DNA of 64,000 nucleotides, from positions 1 to 64,000 of the forward strand of contig JAVKOQ010000084.1 of the NCBI GenBank assembly GCA_031835245.1, read 5' to 3'. The position numbers and the translations under genes were made by a program. Each line of letters begins with the position of its first letter. Positions within the stretch are counted from its first letter, which is position 1. The notes beneath the pieces are model-generated. The model had not been told where the DNA came from. It was given only the letters and a program-made list of their open reading frames with translations, and did no database searches. Of the stretch, positions 11,675 through 22,791 are shown piece after piece. The DNA comes from Balamuthia mandrillaris (taxonomy: Eukaryota; Discosea; Longamoebia; Balamuthiidae).

Positions 11675-12035
11675 ATAATAGGATAAACAGGGAGCACAAC
11701 GCGGAGGCAGGCGCTCGCTCTGCTGCTTATTTTTTTTTTGGGTCTTTTTCTTAGGGAGTGTGTTCATGTCGTCATGATTAGCCAAAAACAAAAAATGTTC
11801 AAAGGTGGAGGTGAAGAGAAGAAGGAACACAGCTGCTTTGCTTTGCTTGAATTTTTATTTGCTGTGAAAAGGGCAGGGTGTGGTGGGCAAAAGAGAATGT
11901 TGGGAGGTACCATCATACGTTTTGGGCTAACGTTTGCCTCAGGATGGCGGCGCGGAGGAGGCAGGAGGGCGCGGAGGGGTGGAACTATCTTGGGATCGTA
12001 CGACAAGGGAAGGGTTTTGCCGCGTTTTGATGGGA
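11675..12035. other. Convergent 3' intergenic region
   Basis: Between the DUF778 stop (plus) and the stop of the 667-residue protein (minus). G-rich around 11930-11990. No gene seen. Confidence 0.5.
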
Positions 12036-14039
12036 CTATCTTTTCTCCCCTGGGTCCTGTCCAAGCATTGTGTTATCATCAGTTGGCAGGGGCGAGAGAG
12101 AAGAAGAAGAGAACGAACAACGCGAGATGATGTACCGTTTCGAAAAAAAGTATTTACAAGAGGGCAGAACCATGTCCACAGAAGGAGCCTGGCTCAGTTC
12201 TTTCCAACTTAGGGAATGGGCCTTGGTAAAGTCAGCGTTATCCATGTAGGCTTCTTGCCCTTCGGAGCAGCGCCAGAGCACCCTTTCTTTGGTGCCAGAG
12301 GTAACACTCCGCAGAGCGGTGAGCTCTTTCACATGGAGGTTGCGTACATGGGTTGAAAACCTGGCTGATTTAGGCAGGAAATCGATTGGGCCATGTCCGT
12401 ATCCCTTCTTCACATTCTCCACACAACAGAGGGCGCAAATCCATAAGCTTGCACCGATCGTTATGGATAGAGGATGCTTGTGTTGAGATTCAGGTATGAG
12501 GTGGTAGACATCTTTCCAATACTTCGGTTTTACCTCTTCAGTGACCCTGTTATCTTTCGTTTTCAGCTTTTTCTTGTTTTTCTCTTGCATAACTTCCTCA
12601 TCTTCATCTGTGTCACTATCTGTCTGCTCGACTTCCTCCTCTGAGTCCACCTCATACGAACCGTCTGAGTCAAAGTCGCCATCACTGCCTCCGTCGCTAT
12701 CACCAACATATTCCCTGTGTTCTTCGAGTCGTTTTCTTACTTCTCTATTAGGATTGGGCACCTTGTCTTTCCCTTTGTCTACAGTCGGAGCAGGTTGTGT
12801 GGTTGATAGCTGGGAGTCTTTGTTAAAATCTTTCTCTGGTTTTGAGCGTTTGCGTATATTCTTGCTTAGGGTATTCCTTTCGCCATCAGTATGGCTGTTG
12901 TTACCTGAAGTAATAAGGGGCGGAGCAACAGTGGTAGATGTGACACTGGCTGACGTAGTGTTTGAGACCGACCCGATAAGTTGCTGGAGTGGCGTGCTTT
13001 GGCTTTGGTTATCGTTTTGGCCTTGATGCTGGTTGTGGGAAGCTGGCACGGATTGTAAGCTCGCAGAATTGGTTGGCAGCAATGGAGCAACAGGGGCGGC
13101 TGCTGCTGGCTGTGTTTGATAGTTAGGTTGAAGTTTGCGAAGCAAGTCCTGTCCACATCCGCCTGCATAACTAAACAATTGTGTATATCCCATTGTTGAA
13201 GCAGAAGAAGGTGACGAAGAAGAAGAGGAAGAAGACGAACGAGGAGAAGCTGAACAAGAAGAGGAAGGTATAGAGGATGCGGTGGCATGGCCATTAAGTT
13301 GGGGTGTAGAGCTCTTAGAAGTGGGCCAACATAAGCTTATATGCTTAAACTGCAACTCTGCTCTTACTTTGTCCACAAAGCCAAAAACGATGCCCACGTT
13401 TTGCAGAAATACGCCCATCCTGACGTAGGGGTTGCTCCCCGCATCGGTTTTGAAGAGGAAGCGAACGAGCACGTCTGTGGATAACAACACCTCCAGGGCA
13501 AGCTCTATAACGGCAAGCGTGCCCCTCTCCTCTTCGTAGTGGCTGAACACCTTTATGACTTCGTTCGGTATGTTTCCCTGTTGTATGATGTCCTCCTCAA
13601 AGTTGGTGATGATGACGGTCCGTCGCAGCGCCTCCGCACGCGAGTTAGACTGGTGGCCTGTGGCCGGCGCCACCTCCACGACACACCCGGCCGGGTGCTG
13701 TTTGGTCATGTTGCCCTCCAGCGCCCATTGCCTGGCAAGCATGGTGCAAAGCAGTAATATCTCTTGCTCCACGGAGTCTGCTTCCATAGCGTGGCGGTCG
13801 CGTGCGCTTGCGCTTCCCTCTGAGGGTGTCGCCTTGCTTTGCAGGGACCTTCTGCTGTGCGGTTTGTAAATGGCCCCCAGGCAACAGGGGTGGTGTGGGG
13901 CCTCGCCGCGCTGGCGCTCGAGGGTCATCTTCGGGACTCGCCGCCTTTGCATCGACTCGGAGTGGTTGTACACGACACTTGGCCTCCCTCCCCCCCCCCA
14001 CCCACCCCTTTGTACACAACCCTTCATCTCAGGGTGCAT
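12036..14039 (-). CDS. Intronless disordered protein with C2H2/BED-like finger, unknown function
   Basis: A single 667-residue open frame without visible introns, unusual here. From the N-terminus it has a basic lead-in, then a folded-looking region (VEQEILLLCTMLARQWALEG through VRMGVFLQNVGIVFGFVDKV, about residues 90-240), a long Ser/Asn/Gln/Pro-rich linker, an acidic Asp/Ser/Glu stretch (about residues 450-500), a KKKLKTK basic patch, and near the C-terminus WICALC followed about 25 residues later by HVRNLHVKEL. The last pair gives a C-x2-C / H-x4-H arrangement like a BED or C2H2 finger. A later Met (MEADSVEQEI) is an alternative start, since the first ~85 residues are low in complexity. 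Possibly chromatin- or DNA-associated (inference). No family recognised. Confidence 0.65.
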   Translation of the reverse strand: MHPEMKGCVQRGGWGGGGRPSVVYNHSESMQRRRVPKMTLERQRGEAPHHPCCLGAIYKPHSRRSLQSKATPSEGSASARDRHAMEADSVEQEILLLCTMLARQWALEGNMTKQHPAGCVVEVAPATGHQSNSRAEALRRTVIITNFEEDIIQQGNIPNEVIKVFSHYEEERGTLAVIELALEVLLSTDVLVRFLFKTDAGSNPYVRMGVFLQNVGIVFGFVDKVRAELQFKHISLCWPTSKSSTPQLNGHATASSIPSSSCSASPRSSSSSSSSSPSSASTMGYTQLFSYAGGCGQDLLRKLQPNYQTQPAAAAPVAPLLPTNSASLQSVPASHNQHQGQNDNQSQSTPLQQLIGSVSNTTSASVTSTTVAPPLITSGNNSHTDGERNTLSKNIRKRSKPEKDFNKDSQLSTTQPAPTVDKGKDKVPNPNREVRKRLEEHREYVGDSDGGSDGDFDSDGSYEVDSEEEVEQTDSDTDEDEEVMQEKNKKKLKTKDNRVTEEVKPKYWKDVYHLIPESQHKHPLSITIGASLWICALCCVENVKKGYGHGPIDFLPKSARFSTHVRNLHVKELTALRSVTSGTKERVLWRCSEGQEAYMDNADFTKAHSLSWKELSQAPSVDMVLPSCKYFFSKRYIISRCSFSSSSLSPLPTDDNTMLGQDPGEKR

Positions 14040-14381
14040 CGTGGGAGGTGAGGCCTTGCTTGCTTTTTTTTGTTTGTACGGGTGTTTCCAATTCGTGTAA
14101 TTTGAGAGGGGCTAGGCCAAGTTGCCGATGGAGTGGGAGCTTTGCTGCGTTGCCGAGCTGCTGCATGGGTTTAATTTGTGGAACACGCCAAGCAAAGGTT
14201 GAAGAAAGCCAGAACGGCGGCCTTTTCCATGAACCGCTCTCGGTCGCCACCCTTGAAAAGCAAAAGGTCTTGGGTCCGAAGCCCCCCTCTTCTGGGTTTT
14301 TTGTTTTGTTCACGCCCCGCTTGTTGACCGTCCGCGGAGGAACAGCACACAACACAATCGCACCTCAGCCGAAGGAAAGGA
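14040..14381. other. Divergent promoter region
   Basis: 342 bp between the 5' ends of the 667-residue protein gene (minus) and the RCC1-like gene (plus). No obvious motif or ORF; presumably a shared promoter. Confidence 0.5.
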
Positions 14382-16116
14382 ATGGATCTCAAAAGTGCGC
14401 TGCAAGCAAAGCTAGCGTCGCGACAGCACAACGACGGCAAGGTTGACCAACACGCCGCAGCGAAAGCTGGGAAACCCGAACAGAAGTATCCTGTCAACTT
14501 GTACGCTGTCGGGAGAGGGGTATATGGCCGCTTAGCCCAAGGTTTGTGGGCCTTTTTGTTTGTTCCTCCTCAGCGGCAGTAGAGATCACCTGACCCTGCG
14601 CATCTTTAAGGGGATGAGCAGTCGCACAGTCGCTTCGTGAAAGGGTTCGCTTCACAGCCAAACGTCGAGTTTGGACAGCTGGCCTGTGGTGCTGGTCACG
14701 TCTTGGTTATTACCGCTGTCTCTGCCAACTTGACCGAAGAGACGGAAGAAGGAGCAGAAGATAAAGGGGCAAAGCTACAACAGGAGGAGGGTTTGCTCTA
14801 CAGTTGGGGTAAGTGCCATTTTGGCCAGTTGGGACTCGGTCAGGAGGATGAGGACCGGCACCTGCCCACTCCAGTCATCGTTAGGGACTCAGCTGGACAC
14901 ACTGTTCGCTTCAAACAGGTGGCCTGCGGCGACTCCTTTTCGCTCGCCATCTCTGGTTGGCCTCCGTCCCTTTCTTTCGCTTCTCCCTTTTGTTCTTCTT
15001 TCCATTTGTTATGCTCGGCTCACGTTTGATGTTCTTACATTTGATGATACTGGTTTGCGCCCACTCCCTGACGATATAGAACATGGCGAGCTCTATTCCT
15101 GGTACGTTTGTTATAACCATCTCCTTAGCGCCCTTCTTTCTCACGCCCATGTTGCGTGTAGGGGATGCGGCTACTACGGCCCATTAGGACATGGCGAACA
15201 GACTTCGTATTCGCAGCCCAAGCTAGTTGAGGCCCTTTGCGGCAAAACAGTTGTGGCGGTGACCGGCGGCGCGTTCCACACCATAGCATTACTGGGTTTG
15301 CTTGCTTTTCTGTCGTGACTGCAATGAGCTCTCCTCATCCTTCTCACATCGCACCTACACAACCGCAACAAACCCAAACAGCGGATGGAACGGTCTACGC
15401 ATTTGGGAGGAACGAGCGAGGCCAATTGGGGTTGGGGGACACCCTCAACAGAAATGTACCAACGCCAGTTCCTGATTTGAGGAACGTTGCAGCGGTGGCT
15501 GCTGGACATGCTCACAGCCTTTGTGTCACAACGAACGGGAAGGTCTATGCATGGGGCTCTAATGAGTATCACCAGCTAGGACTATCGGACCAGGAGCAAG
15601 ATGTTCTCATCCCTGTCGAGGTACCTCTCCCTGCTGATGCTCGGTTTGTAAACTGCAAAGCTGGAAAAATATTCAGCCTGCTTCTTGATGGTAAGGTTCC
15701 TTTTCTTCGATGTGCTTTGTTGTTTGCTGAGTTTTCTCCATTAATACAGACGATGGCGGTGTGTATTCAACAGGCTACTTGCACAATTTTGCCAAGGAGC
15801 CTCATACGAAGAAAATAGTGGCTATCGCGTGCGGAGAGACTCATAAAATGGCCATCAGCGGTTCTTATCTTTCTTATTTTAGGGAAAGGAGTAGTCTCTT
15901 GGTCATCTAACGCTGCGCCTTGTGTTTTCAACGCTAGAAAAGGGGTCATTGTACACATGGGGCGACGCTAGTTTTGGAAAGCTAGGCCGCACAATTGGCT
16001 CATCGGCGGACTCGCTGCAACACGGGCGGGTGAATGACCTCCATAAGCAAGGCGTGCGGGTTGTTGCCGTTGCTGGAGGCGCTAACCACACCCTCTGTCT
16101 CGTTGCGCCATCCTAA
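14382..16116 (+). CDS. RCC1-repeat (beta-propeller) protein
   Basis: Exon 1 (ATG 14382) ends near LYAVGRGVYGRLAQG. Exon 2 starts after AAG at about 14611 with GDEQSHSRFVKGFASQ. Repeated RCC1 blades follow: LYSWGKCHFGQLGLG, GYYGPLGHGEQ, TVYAFGRNERGQLGLGDT, KVYAWGSNEYHQLGLSD, GVYST, SLYTWGDASFGKLGR. They are paired with VACGDSFSLAI, VTGGAFHTIAL, VAAGHAHSLCV, IACGETHKMAI and VAGGANHTLCL, the usual inner-strand segments. About seven blades can be counted, enough for one propeller. The N-terminus has no other domain. Such proteins act as Ran GEFs or as binding scaffolds; since the blades are divergent from true RCC1, a scaffold or signalling role is as likely. About six introns; some are only ~50-60 bp. 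Confidence 0.85.
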
Positions 16117-16553
16117 AACCAACAACTCCACCTCGTGTGAGATGAATTGTACATCATGATCGTAAACCTGTTGTGCCTTGCTCTTGGCAATCTTCTTGAG
16201 AGAAATGCAAGAGAGAGAGAGAGAAGCGAAAGAAGAGGATAAGAGATAGTCTAGTACTAAAGGAGAAGAGAGAGGAACAGGTCGACAAAAACAACGAGAT
16301 CACAGCACCCCTCATGGTGGCACTGAAAAAGGATGGGCCAAGACCCCTCGCGTGCTTACCTTTACCCCTAAAAAAAGGCAGAAAAGAAAACAAAGAAAAA
16401 AGTGCGCAAAAAAACACAACCACGAGCAACCAAATTTGAGAGAAGACCGGGCTTCTCCTTCCTGCATTTGGTGGTTGTCCTTTTTGTCACCACTTTTTTT
16501 TTTCTCCCTTTCTTTCTTAAAGTGCACAGAGGAGGAGGAGGAGCAGCGGGAGG
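16117..16553. other. Intergenic region between RCC1-like gene and TM9SF3 gene
   Basis: Purine-rich, with a short GA run at 16210-16225 and A-rich tracts. It should contain the RCC1 gene 3' UTR and the TM9SF3 promoter. No gene seen. Confidence 0.5.
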
Positions 16554-17221
16554 ATGAAAGAAACAAAGCTCATTTGGACGGTGGTGGTCGCCGTCGTTCT
16601 CTTTTCGTTCATTGGGATCGCCTACTTCCCGTTCTCTCCTGCCAAATGGGCTCATGAGCACAGCGTGCGTTTTTGTTTTTGTTTTTTATTTGTTTTTTAT
16701 TTATTTTATTTGTGTCTTTGGAGGAACAAAAACAACTCCTTACACCTCCAATCTGTTATTATGTCCTTCATTTCTTGCCCACCGTTTCTTACTTTCTTCC
16801 TTCAACAGTATGACAAACAAGAAAAGGTGACGCTGTACGTGAACAAGGTGGGACCCTTCCGGAACCCCCAAGAGACCTATAGCTACTACAGCCTTCCCTT
16901 CTGTCCACCCGATAAGATAGTCGAGTCTAAAACTGAGGGTCTTGGCGAGGCTCTCCTCGGCTATGAACTTATTGAAAGCAGAATTATCATTCGTTTTAGA
17001 GGTAACCTCTTTTGTTGTCTTGTTACTCTTTTCTTCTTTCTCTTTCTTGCTCTCTTTCTGTTGCTAAAACTTCTTTTGTACAAAACCAATGAATAGAGGA
17101 CATGCCCAGAGCAAAGATATGTGCAAGAACGCTCAACAAACAACAAGCCAAGTCATTTAAGAACGCTATCTTCCAGCATTACTGGTACCAACTTTTTTTA
17201 GGTACCGTTCTTTTCTTATCA

Positions 17222-17266
<45 letters not shown>

Positions 17267-19030
17267 TCCCTCCTCCATATGCCGCTTTGCTTGCCACACA
17301 TTATGTTACTATGATGAGAAAATGCTCCCTCTTCTGAAGCATTGCTACGGAAGAAGAACAGCAAACCGGAATCACTATTTTTTCTGAATGTGGCCTCTCT
17401 CTCTTCCCTCTGTCTTGTCGTTTCTTTCTCTCTTGGTGTTTTGTCGCTGATCTAACAATCCTTTGTTAATGAACATAAGATGATCTGCCCATTTGGGGAA
17501 TGGTTGGAGAGTATTTGGAGGATGATACCTCTCCTCAAGCCTTTATCTACACGCACAAGAGCTTTTCCATTTCCTGGAATGAAAACAGGGTGAGCATACC
17601 TTTATCTTCTGAACAATTGCAAGTGGAATTATACTCACTGTTTATATCTCATTAAAAGGTCATTGAGGTTAATCTTACTTCCGAACAACCTAAAGCTGTA
17701 GAGGAAGGAATGGAGCTGGAGTTCACCTACTCTGTAGAGTGGCATCACACCGACACTCCTTTTGAGGATCGCTTCAGGAAGTACCTCGACAGAAGCTTTT
17801 TCGAGCACAAGGTGTGTTATATCTCCTCTTTCTTTTGTACCAACCACGCATTAACTTTGTCGTAATTTTTGTTTTTTCCGGCAGATTCACTGGTTTTCCA
17901 TCTTCAACTCTTTCATGATGGTAATATTCCTGGTGGGTTTGGTCTCCATCATTCTTATGCGGACGCTGCGGAAGGACTATGCCCGCTTCGGCATCAAAGA
18001 CGACGAGGACGGTCAAGACGATGATATAAGCGACGAATCTGGTTGGAAGCAGGTTCACGGCGACGTGTTCCGCGCCCCTTCACGCCTCATCCTGTTTTCC
18101 TCCCTGGTGGGCACCGGCCACCAGTTGGTGATCCTCGTCTTGTCCGTGCTGTTCCTGGCTACGGTTGGAACATATTATGCCCGTCGTGGCACCGTTGTCA
18201 CCGCGGCCATCGTTTGCTATGCCTTCACTTCGTTTGTGGCTGGATACAGCAGCGGCGGATACTATGCACGCAATAATGGTAAGCACTGGATCAAGACCAT
18301 GCTTTGCACTGCTTCTCTTTTCCCAGGCCTCTGCTTTGTCATTGCGTTGGGTTTGAACTTCATCGCCCTCTCTTATGAGTCTCTCAACTACATTCCTTTC
18401 GGCTCTATGGTCAGTTCCTCCTCTATCAAAGTCCGCATTTCAACACACCACATACAAACTAAATTTCCATCTTTTATGATAATAGGTGGCTGTGCTTTCT
18501 ATCTGGATATTTATTGCCTTCCCATTGACGCTGGTTGGCACTGTCATTGGTAAGAACTGGAATGGGGACAACAACGCGCCATGCCGTGTTAACCAAGTCC
18601 CTCGGCAAATTCCTGAAAAGAAGTGGTACCTGCAACCATGGGTGCATGTTGCCCTCGGCGGTGTTCTTCCTTTCGGCAGCATCTTCATAGAGATGTACTT
18701 CATCTTCACTTCCTTCTACAAATACTACTATGTCTATGGCTTTATGTGCCTGGTCTTCGTCATCCTGATCATAGTGACTGTGTGCGTGACGATTGTATCC
18801 ACTTATTTCCTGCTCAACTCTGAAGACTATCGTTGGCAATGGACCAGCTTCCTTTCCGCAGCCTCCACTGCCGGATATGTCTACCTCTATGCCATCTACT
18901 ACTTCCTCGTGAAGACCAAGATGTCTGGTTTCTTCCAAACTGCCTTCTACTTTGGCTACATGGCCATGTTCTGCCTCGGCCTTGCTATTCTTTGTGGTAC
19001 CTATCATTTCTTCTTCCTCCCCCTTTTTCC

Positions 19031-19075
<45 letters not shown>

Positions 19076-19165
19076 TAACCACATTCAAAAAAAAAAGGTG
19101 CTATCGGTTTTATCGGCACATCCATCTTCGTTAGAAAGATTTACGGTATGATCAAAATAGATTAA
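16554..19165 (+). CDS. TM9SF3: Transmembrane 9 superfamily protein (nonaspanin, TM9SF3-type)
   Basis: Multi-exon gene from ATG 16554. Signal-like N-terminus ([19 protein letters not shown]), luminal domain with [14 protein letters not shown] and [14 protein letters not shown], then [20 protein letters not shown] and nine hydrophobic segments. Hallmarks are [84 protein letters not shown] and the C-terminal [10 protein letters not shown]. The order and sequence follow animal TM9SF3 closely. In yeast, Dictyostelium (Phg1) and animals these proteins work in Golgi/endosome sorting of glycine-rich transmembrane proteins and in adhesion; the KxD C-terminus is a known COPI-binding Golgi retention signal. 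Introns carry sense-strand (CT)n at about 17226-17264 and 19034-19073. Last codons are in the small exon ending at 19165. Confidence 0.95.
17226..17264. repeat. (CT)n microsatellite in TM9SF3 intron
   Basis: Pure CT run on the sense strand inside an intron. A second one at 19034-19073 precedes the last exon. Confidence 0.9.
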
Positions 19166-19300
19166 GTGGTCATCTGCCTGTGCCATCCTTTTTTTCCCTC
19201 TCCCATGCTTCCTGGTTTTTTGTTTTGTTTGTGAAAAAAATTGAACGTTTTCATCAATGAAACCTGCACATGATTTGCAATCTTTATTTTAGGAAGGCCA

Positions 19301-20486
19301 TCAGTTAGCAGAGAAAAGCTCTCGTAAAAGTTTGATGGTGTCATCTGGACTGGTGACGGTGTGCCCAATTGTCCTCTCATGCATAAATATTTCATAGTCG
19401 TTGCCGCCCTGTTGTTCGCCTCACTTTAGTACAAAGCAGCGACAGAAAGAGAAAGAGAGAGACATACCGGCATAGTCTTGTCACCAAAGAAATGAATTTC
19501 GTCAAAGTCTTGCAAGTAACGCAGGCAATAGGTCTTGTTCCATCCTTCTGGGAACACATCAAAGCTGATCTGACCACCAATGGAAAACTGAAGACCAAAT
19601 CCGCTAAAGTGTTCTCTCAACTGCTTCACCATGTTTTCCCTGATGTTGTGCTCCTTTTTATGTTTATGGTGAGCAACAGGGAAGTGAAAAAGAGAACAAT
19701 GAGAATGGAAGAACCTTGTCATACTGCTCAAAGGCCTCCCGTTCCTCTTGCGAGCAGTTACGACCAATGGGAGAAACATTGAACATTCCCTTACGGAATT
19801 CAATGAAAGTGCCTCTGCATTACCAGAGAGTGAAGCGAGAAGAGAGAGGAGAGAGAGAGAAAGGAAGCAAGTTCAATTGATGAACGCTAGCAATAAACCA
19901 GAAGCTGGATCAAACAAACCTCATGACAGGAATATCTTGATCAGCGATCAAGCGAAGAGTGTATTTTACGAACTCCTTCACTTTCTCTTCACCCAGGTAA
20001 CTCTTCAGGCTCTATTACACAAGCAAGTTAACCAACAAAACCAGTAGCAAATAACAAATAAGAATAATCAAAGCAAACCTCCTCGCCCAAGCGTTCACCA
20101 TCCTGGAAGGCATCAAGTCCGTTCTCCGAGAAGACATAGTCAAAAAGCTTCAACACTGCAGCCAGCAAGAAAGATATGTCAGAAACGAATAGAATAACAT
20201 TTTTGTTGCTGTGCATGCATTGTACCATCAGGGCCTATCTGTTCTTCTTGCTTCTTCAAGTCAGAACCACCAACAATGGCAATAGGCACACGCTTTCTTA
20301 GCTCAGCCAGCGCTGCCAACATCTGCGGACTGATTTGCTGAAAAAACGCTTTCATTTAGGAGGGAGGGAGAGAGAGAGGGAGAGAGAGGGGGAGAGAGAG
20401 AGCAAGAACACTAAAATTCTACAAACCCCCCTGGGCTTTGTGAGCGTTCCATCCACATCAAAAAGGGCCAACACTTTCTTCGACAT
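19301..20486 (-). CDS. PMM: Phosphomannomutase
   Basis: Interconverts mannose-6-phosphate and mannose-1-phosphate in the cytosol, feeding GDP-mannose for N-glycosylation and GPI anchors. Exons from ATG 20486: [20 protein letters not shown] carries the HAD-type DVDGT nucleophile motif, then [125 protein letters not shown], and the C-terminal [11 protein letters not shown]...[13 protein letters not shown]. Size and motif order match the ~245-residue eukaryotic PMM/Sec53 family. The upstream region holds four GCTGACGTG motifs (separate entry) and perhaps a 5' UTR intron with (CT)n. Confidence 0.95.
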
Positions 20487-20559
20487 GATCTGTTTTTGTC
20501 GGTCGATGGACAAGGTTGTTCTCTTCTGCTTCTTTCCTTTTTGTCAATTTTTTCCCATC

Positions 20560-20608
20560 CACGTCAGCGCCTTGCGTTACACGTCAGCCATTCCATGTCC
20601 ACGTCAGC
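20560..20608 (-). promoter_or_regulatory. Three GCTGACGTG motifs at 20 bp spacing upstream of PMM
   Basis: CACGTCAGC on plus (GCTGACGTG in the gene's sense) occurs at 20560-20568, 20580-20588 and 20600-20608, i.e. exactly 20 bp apart. A fourth copy is at 20785-20793. They lie 74-122 bp (and about 300 bp) upstream of the PMM ATG. TGACGTG(G/A) is the core of the animal unfolded-protein-response element bound by XBP1/ATF6-type bZIP factors. Whether they sit in promoter or 5' UTR depends on a possible 5' UTR intron. Confidence 0.55.
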
Positions 20609-20658
20609 AAGCCCTCCGAAACCGACCCTGTTTTTTTTTTAAAACTCCGTTAAACAAA

Positions 20659-20683
20659 AGAGAGAGAGAGAGAGAGAGAGAGA
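20659..20683. repeat. (AG)n microsatellite upstream of PMM
   Basis: AG run on plus, CT in PMM sense. Located in the putative 5' UTR intron. Confidence 0.85.
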
Positions 20684-20943
20684 AACGAAGCGCACGTACC
20701 GGAACCGCTCTGAATGACCTCGCCGTTCGCCAAAACGCCGTCAAAGTATTCCTCAGCAAAAGGCGCACTGCCCGGCCGCACTCACACGTCAGCACATTTC
20801 CCCTGGCGCTCCCTGGGGCCTCTAAAGCTAGGGGGCTCTAGTCGGAACTACTGCGTTATTTTGGATTTGTTTGCTTGTTGACACAAAAGTAGGGAAAAGC
20901 AAGGGAGAGTAGAGGGGTCGGCCTTTGTTATTTTTATTTTTGT

Positions 20944-21600
20944 TTATGTGGTGATGGGAGTTCTACAGCTGGCGCAGGACTTGTTTTGGAGGAGCCACTG
21001 ATCCACGCAGGAGGCATGGAAGTGATGGCGGCAGGGCAAGAAGCGAATCTCCTCCCCGTGCTCATAGTCGCAAAGGCAAATGGCACACATCCTGCTCTGC
21101 TCCTCTATGTTGCCAAAGTATTCCTCAAACTTTTGGCGCTCTTTGTGGTCATGGTTGTTGCTTTGCTCGCCGTTGTGCTTGCAGAACTTAACTTTGTTGG
21201 AGTTACGTTCGATCTGACCTTGAGAGGCGCCCTTCACTACCCCAAAGAATTGAGGCCGCATTTGGTAGATTGCCACGATGAGGCCGCATGTACAGAAGCA
21301 ACAGCACACAACGAGCCCCATGCTGGTTAGATGGAGCGCCATCAATACTACACAGGTTATCCATAGCACTGGCGCCTTGTCTTTCTGTTAACGAAAAGAA
21401 TGAAGAATGAGAACCAAGCCAAAAGATATGATTAAAAGGCAGGAAGAAGAGAGATGTACGCAATCAGTATCGGCAAAGGTCCAAGAGCAACCCACTATGA
21501 ACCATATAAACCAAAACATGTTCAATAACCGGTTGAACGAATAAGCTGTCACCAATGTGCCTCTTTTACAAAATAAAGTTAAATTACACGCTACGATTGC

Positions 21601-21641
<41 letters not shown>

Positions 21642-22257
21642 GTTCTGCACCTCTCTTCATTAAAAACGTTGGATACTAACCTGGGAACATTGGGGTGGCG
21701 GTGCAGAGAGTCGAGGTTGAGAGAGCCACCAAATTTACAATGGATGAGTAGAGTGAGCGCCGCTTGTGCCACAACAATACAAATCTCAACGGAGGCCCAA
21801 GCACGCAGCGGCTTCTCGCAGGTATTGCTGCCATTTACCGACAGAGCTGTAACAAGAGCCACCACTACCGCCGTCAAGCTGCTCAACATAAAGCACAAGT
21901 AGCTCCTATTAACAGTCAGCATCTTCATATTTGTTTTACGAGATAAATAACGTTGCAGTAACAGTACCAGTAGCAACCTGAAAGTACTCTGCGAGTGCTT
22001 GGGCTAAGGTCCGGTATTCCCACTGCTTGCTGGTCCTCCTGTAGTGGCTGGTCCCCGCTGGTGGTTGTGCTGCTATCAGCTGTCATGTGTGCTTCCTCGC
22101 CGCCTTCTTCGTCTTCTTCAGCCCATAGAGAAGGCGGGCTTAGGTGCTGCAGCAGACGGGCAAGGTCGCCATCCTCACCATCTCTTTGAAAAGCTCCTTC
22201 AGGCCGTCGCCCTTCCTCCAGGTCCACAAAATTGTTGTGGTGGTTGGCGGCTTCCAT
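20944..22257 (-). CDS. Multi-pass membrane RING-H2 E3 ubiquitin ligase
   Basis: The acidic N-terminal exon ([16 protein letters not shown]..., ATG 22257) is followed by exons with hydrophobic segments [50 protein letters not shown] and [20 protein letters not shown]. The C-terminus is cytosolic and carries a full RING-H2: C-A-I-C, then C-R-H-H-F-H, C-V-D-Q-W and C-A-S-C ([15 protein letters not shown] ... [14 protein letters not shown] ... SCASCRTP). The layout of about four membrane spans plus terminal RING-H2 resembles plant and protist membrane-anchored E3 ligases. An in-frame upstream Met at 22470 would add about 70 residues including a Gly/Ser stretch; a CAAAAA-rich segment there may be an intron. 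One intron has (GA)n on the sense strand, opposite to the local trend. Confidence 0.82.
21604..21638. repeat. (CT)n microsatellite in RING gene intron (antisense orientation)
   Basis: CT on plus, thus GA on the sense strand of the minus gene. This is the only clear intronic tract in the window with purines on the sense strand. Confidence 0.85.
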
Positions 22258-22791
22258 CGTAGCTCCTTCCTTGCTGCTACTGCCACCACCACCACCACTC
22301 CCTCCCTTCCCCTCGTCTGACCAAAACAAAAACAAAAACAAAAAGTGACAACGTAGCGCTGCTACGTTTATATTTTTTATTCCTTTGGAACAGCTTTCTT
22401 CTTTGTGCGATGTTGTTCCGGTGTCTCTTTTGTCACTTCCGTGTTCGGTTGGAAACATGGGAGTGGCCAATGGCCTTTCGTGCTGGGATGTCCGCAGATA
22501 GACTCACCAATCGAAAATCAACGAGCTCTGTCCTAACCTTTCTGCCCCTCAGCTTACCTTTTCGCAATGGCAATTCTTTTTTTCATTGCTCTTTCTGACG
22601 CAGCACCTGCGGCGTGTGCGAGCGGGAGGACTTGGGTCCGCTACTGTCTTAACAACAGTCGGCGGATAAAGCAACAACCTTTGTTTTTTAAAAAACAGTT
22701 TTAGTCACAATACACACATTTCCCAAAAACCTTGTTACTGCTCTGCTTATACCAATACCTCGATCTCAAAGAGAAGAAGGAGGAGCGACAG
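22258..22791. other. Divergent promoter region between RING-H2 and F-box genes
   Basis: Contains the possible extra N-terminal exon of the RING gene (22258-22470) and the 5' region of the plus-strand F-box gene. No other feature stands out. Confidence 0.45.

Larger units (their letters stand above)
20487..20943. other. 5' region of PMM with possible 5' UTR intron
   Basis: On the minus strand, GTTCCG/GTACGTGCGC (about 20700) looks like a splice donor. It is followed by (CT)n (20659-20683) and by an A-rich tract ending AACAG (about 20630), a plausible acceptor. This suggests an untranslated first exon at about 20700-20840 spliced to the exon with the ATG. The RING-H2 gene ends at 20944. Confidence 0.4.
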
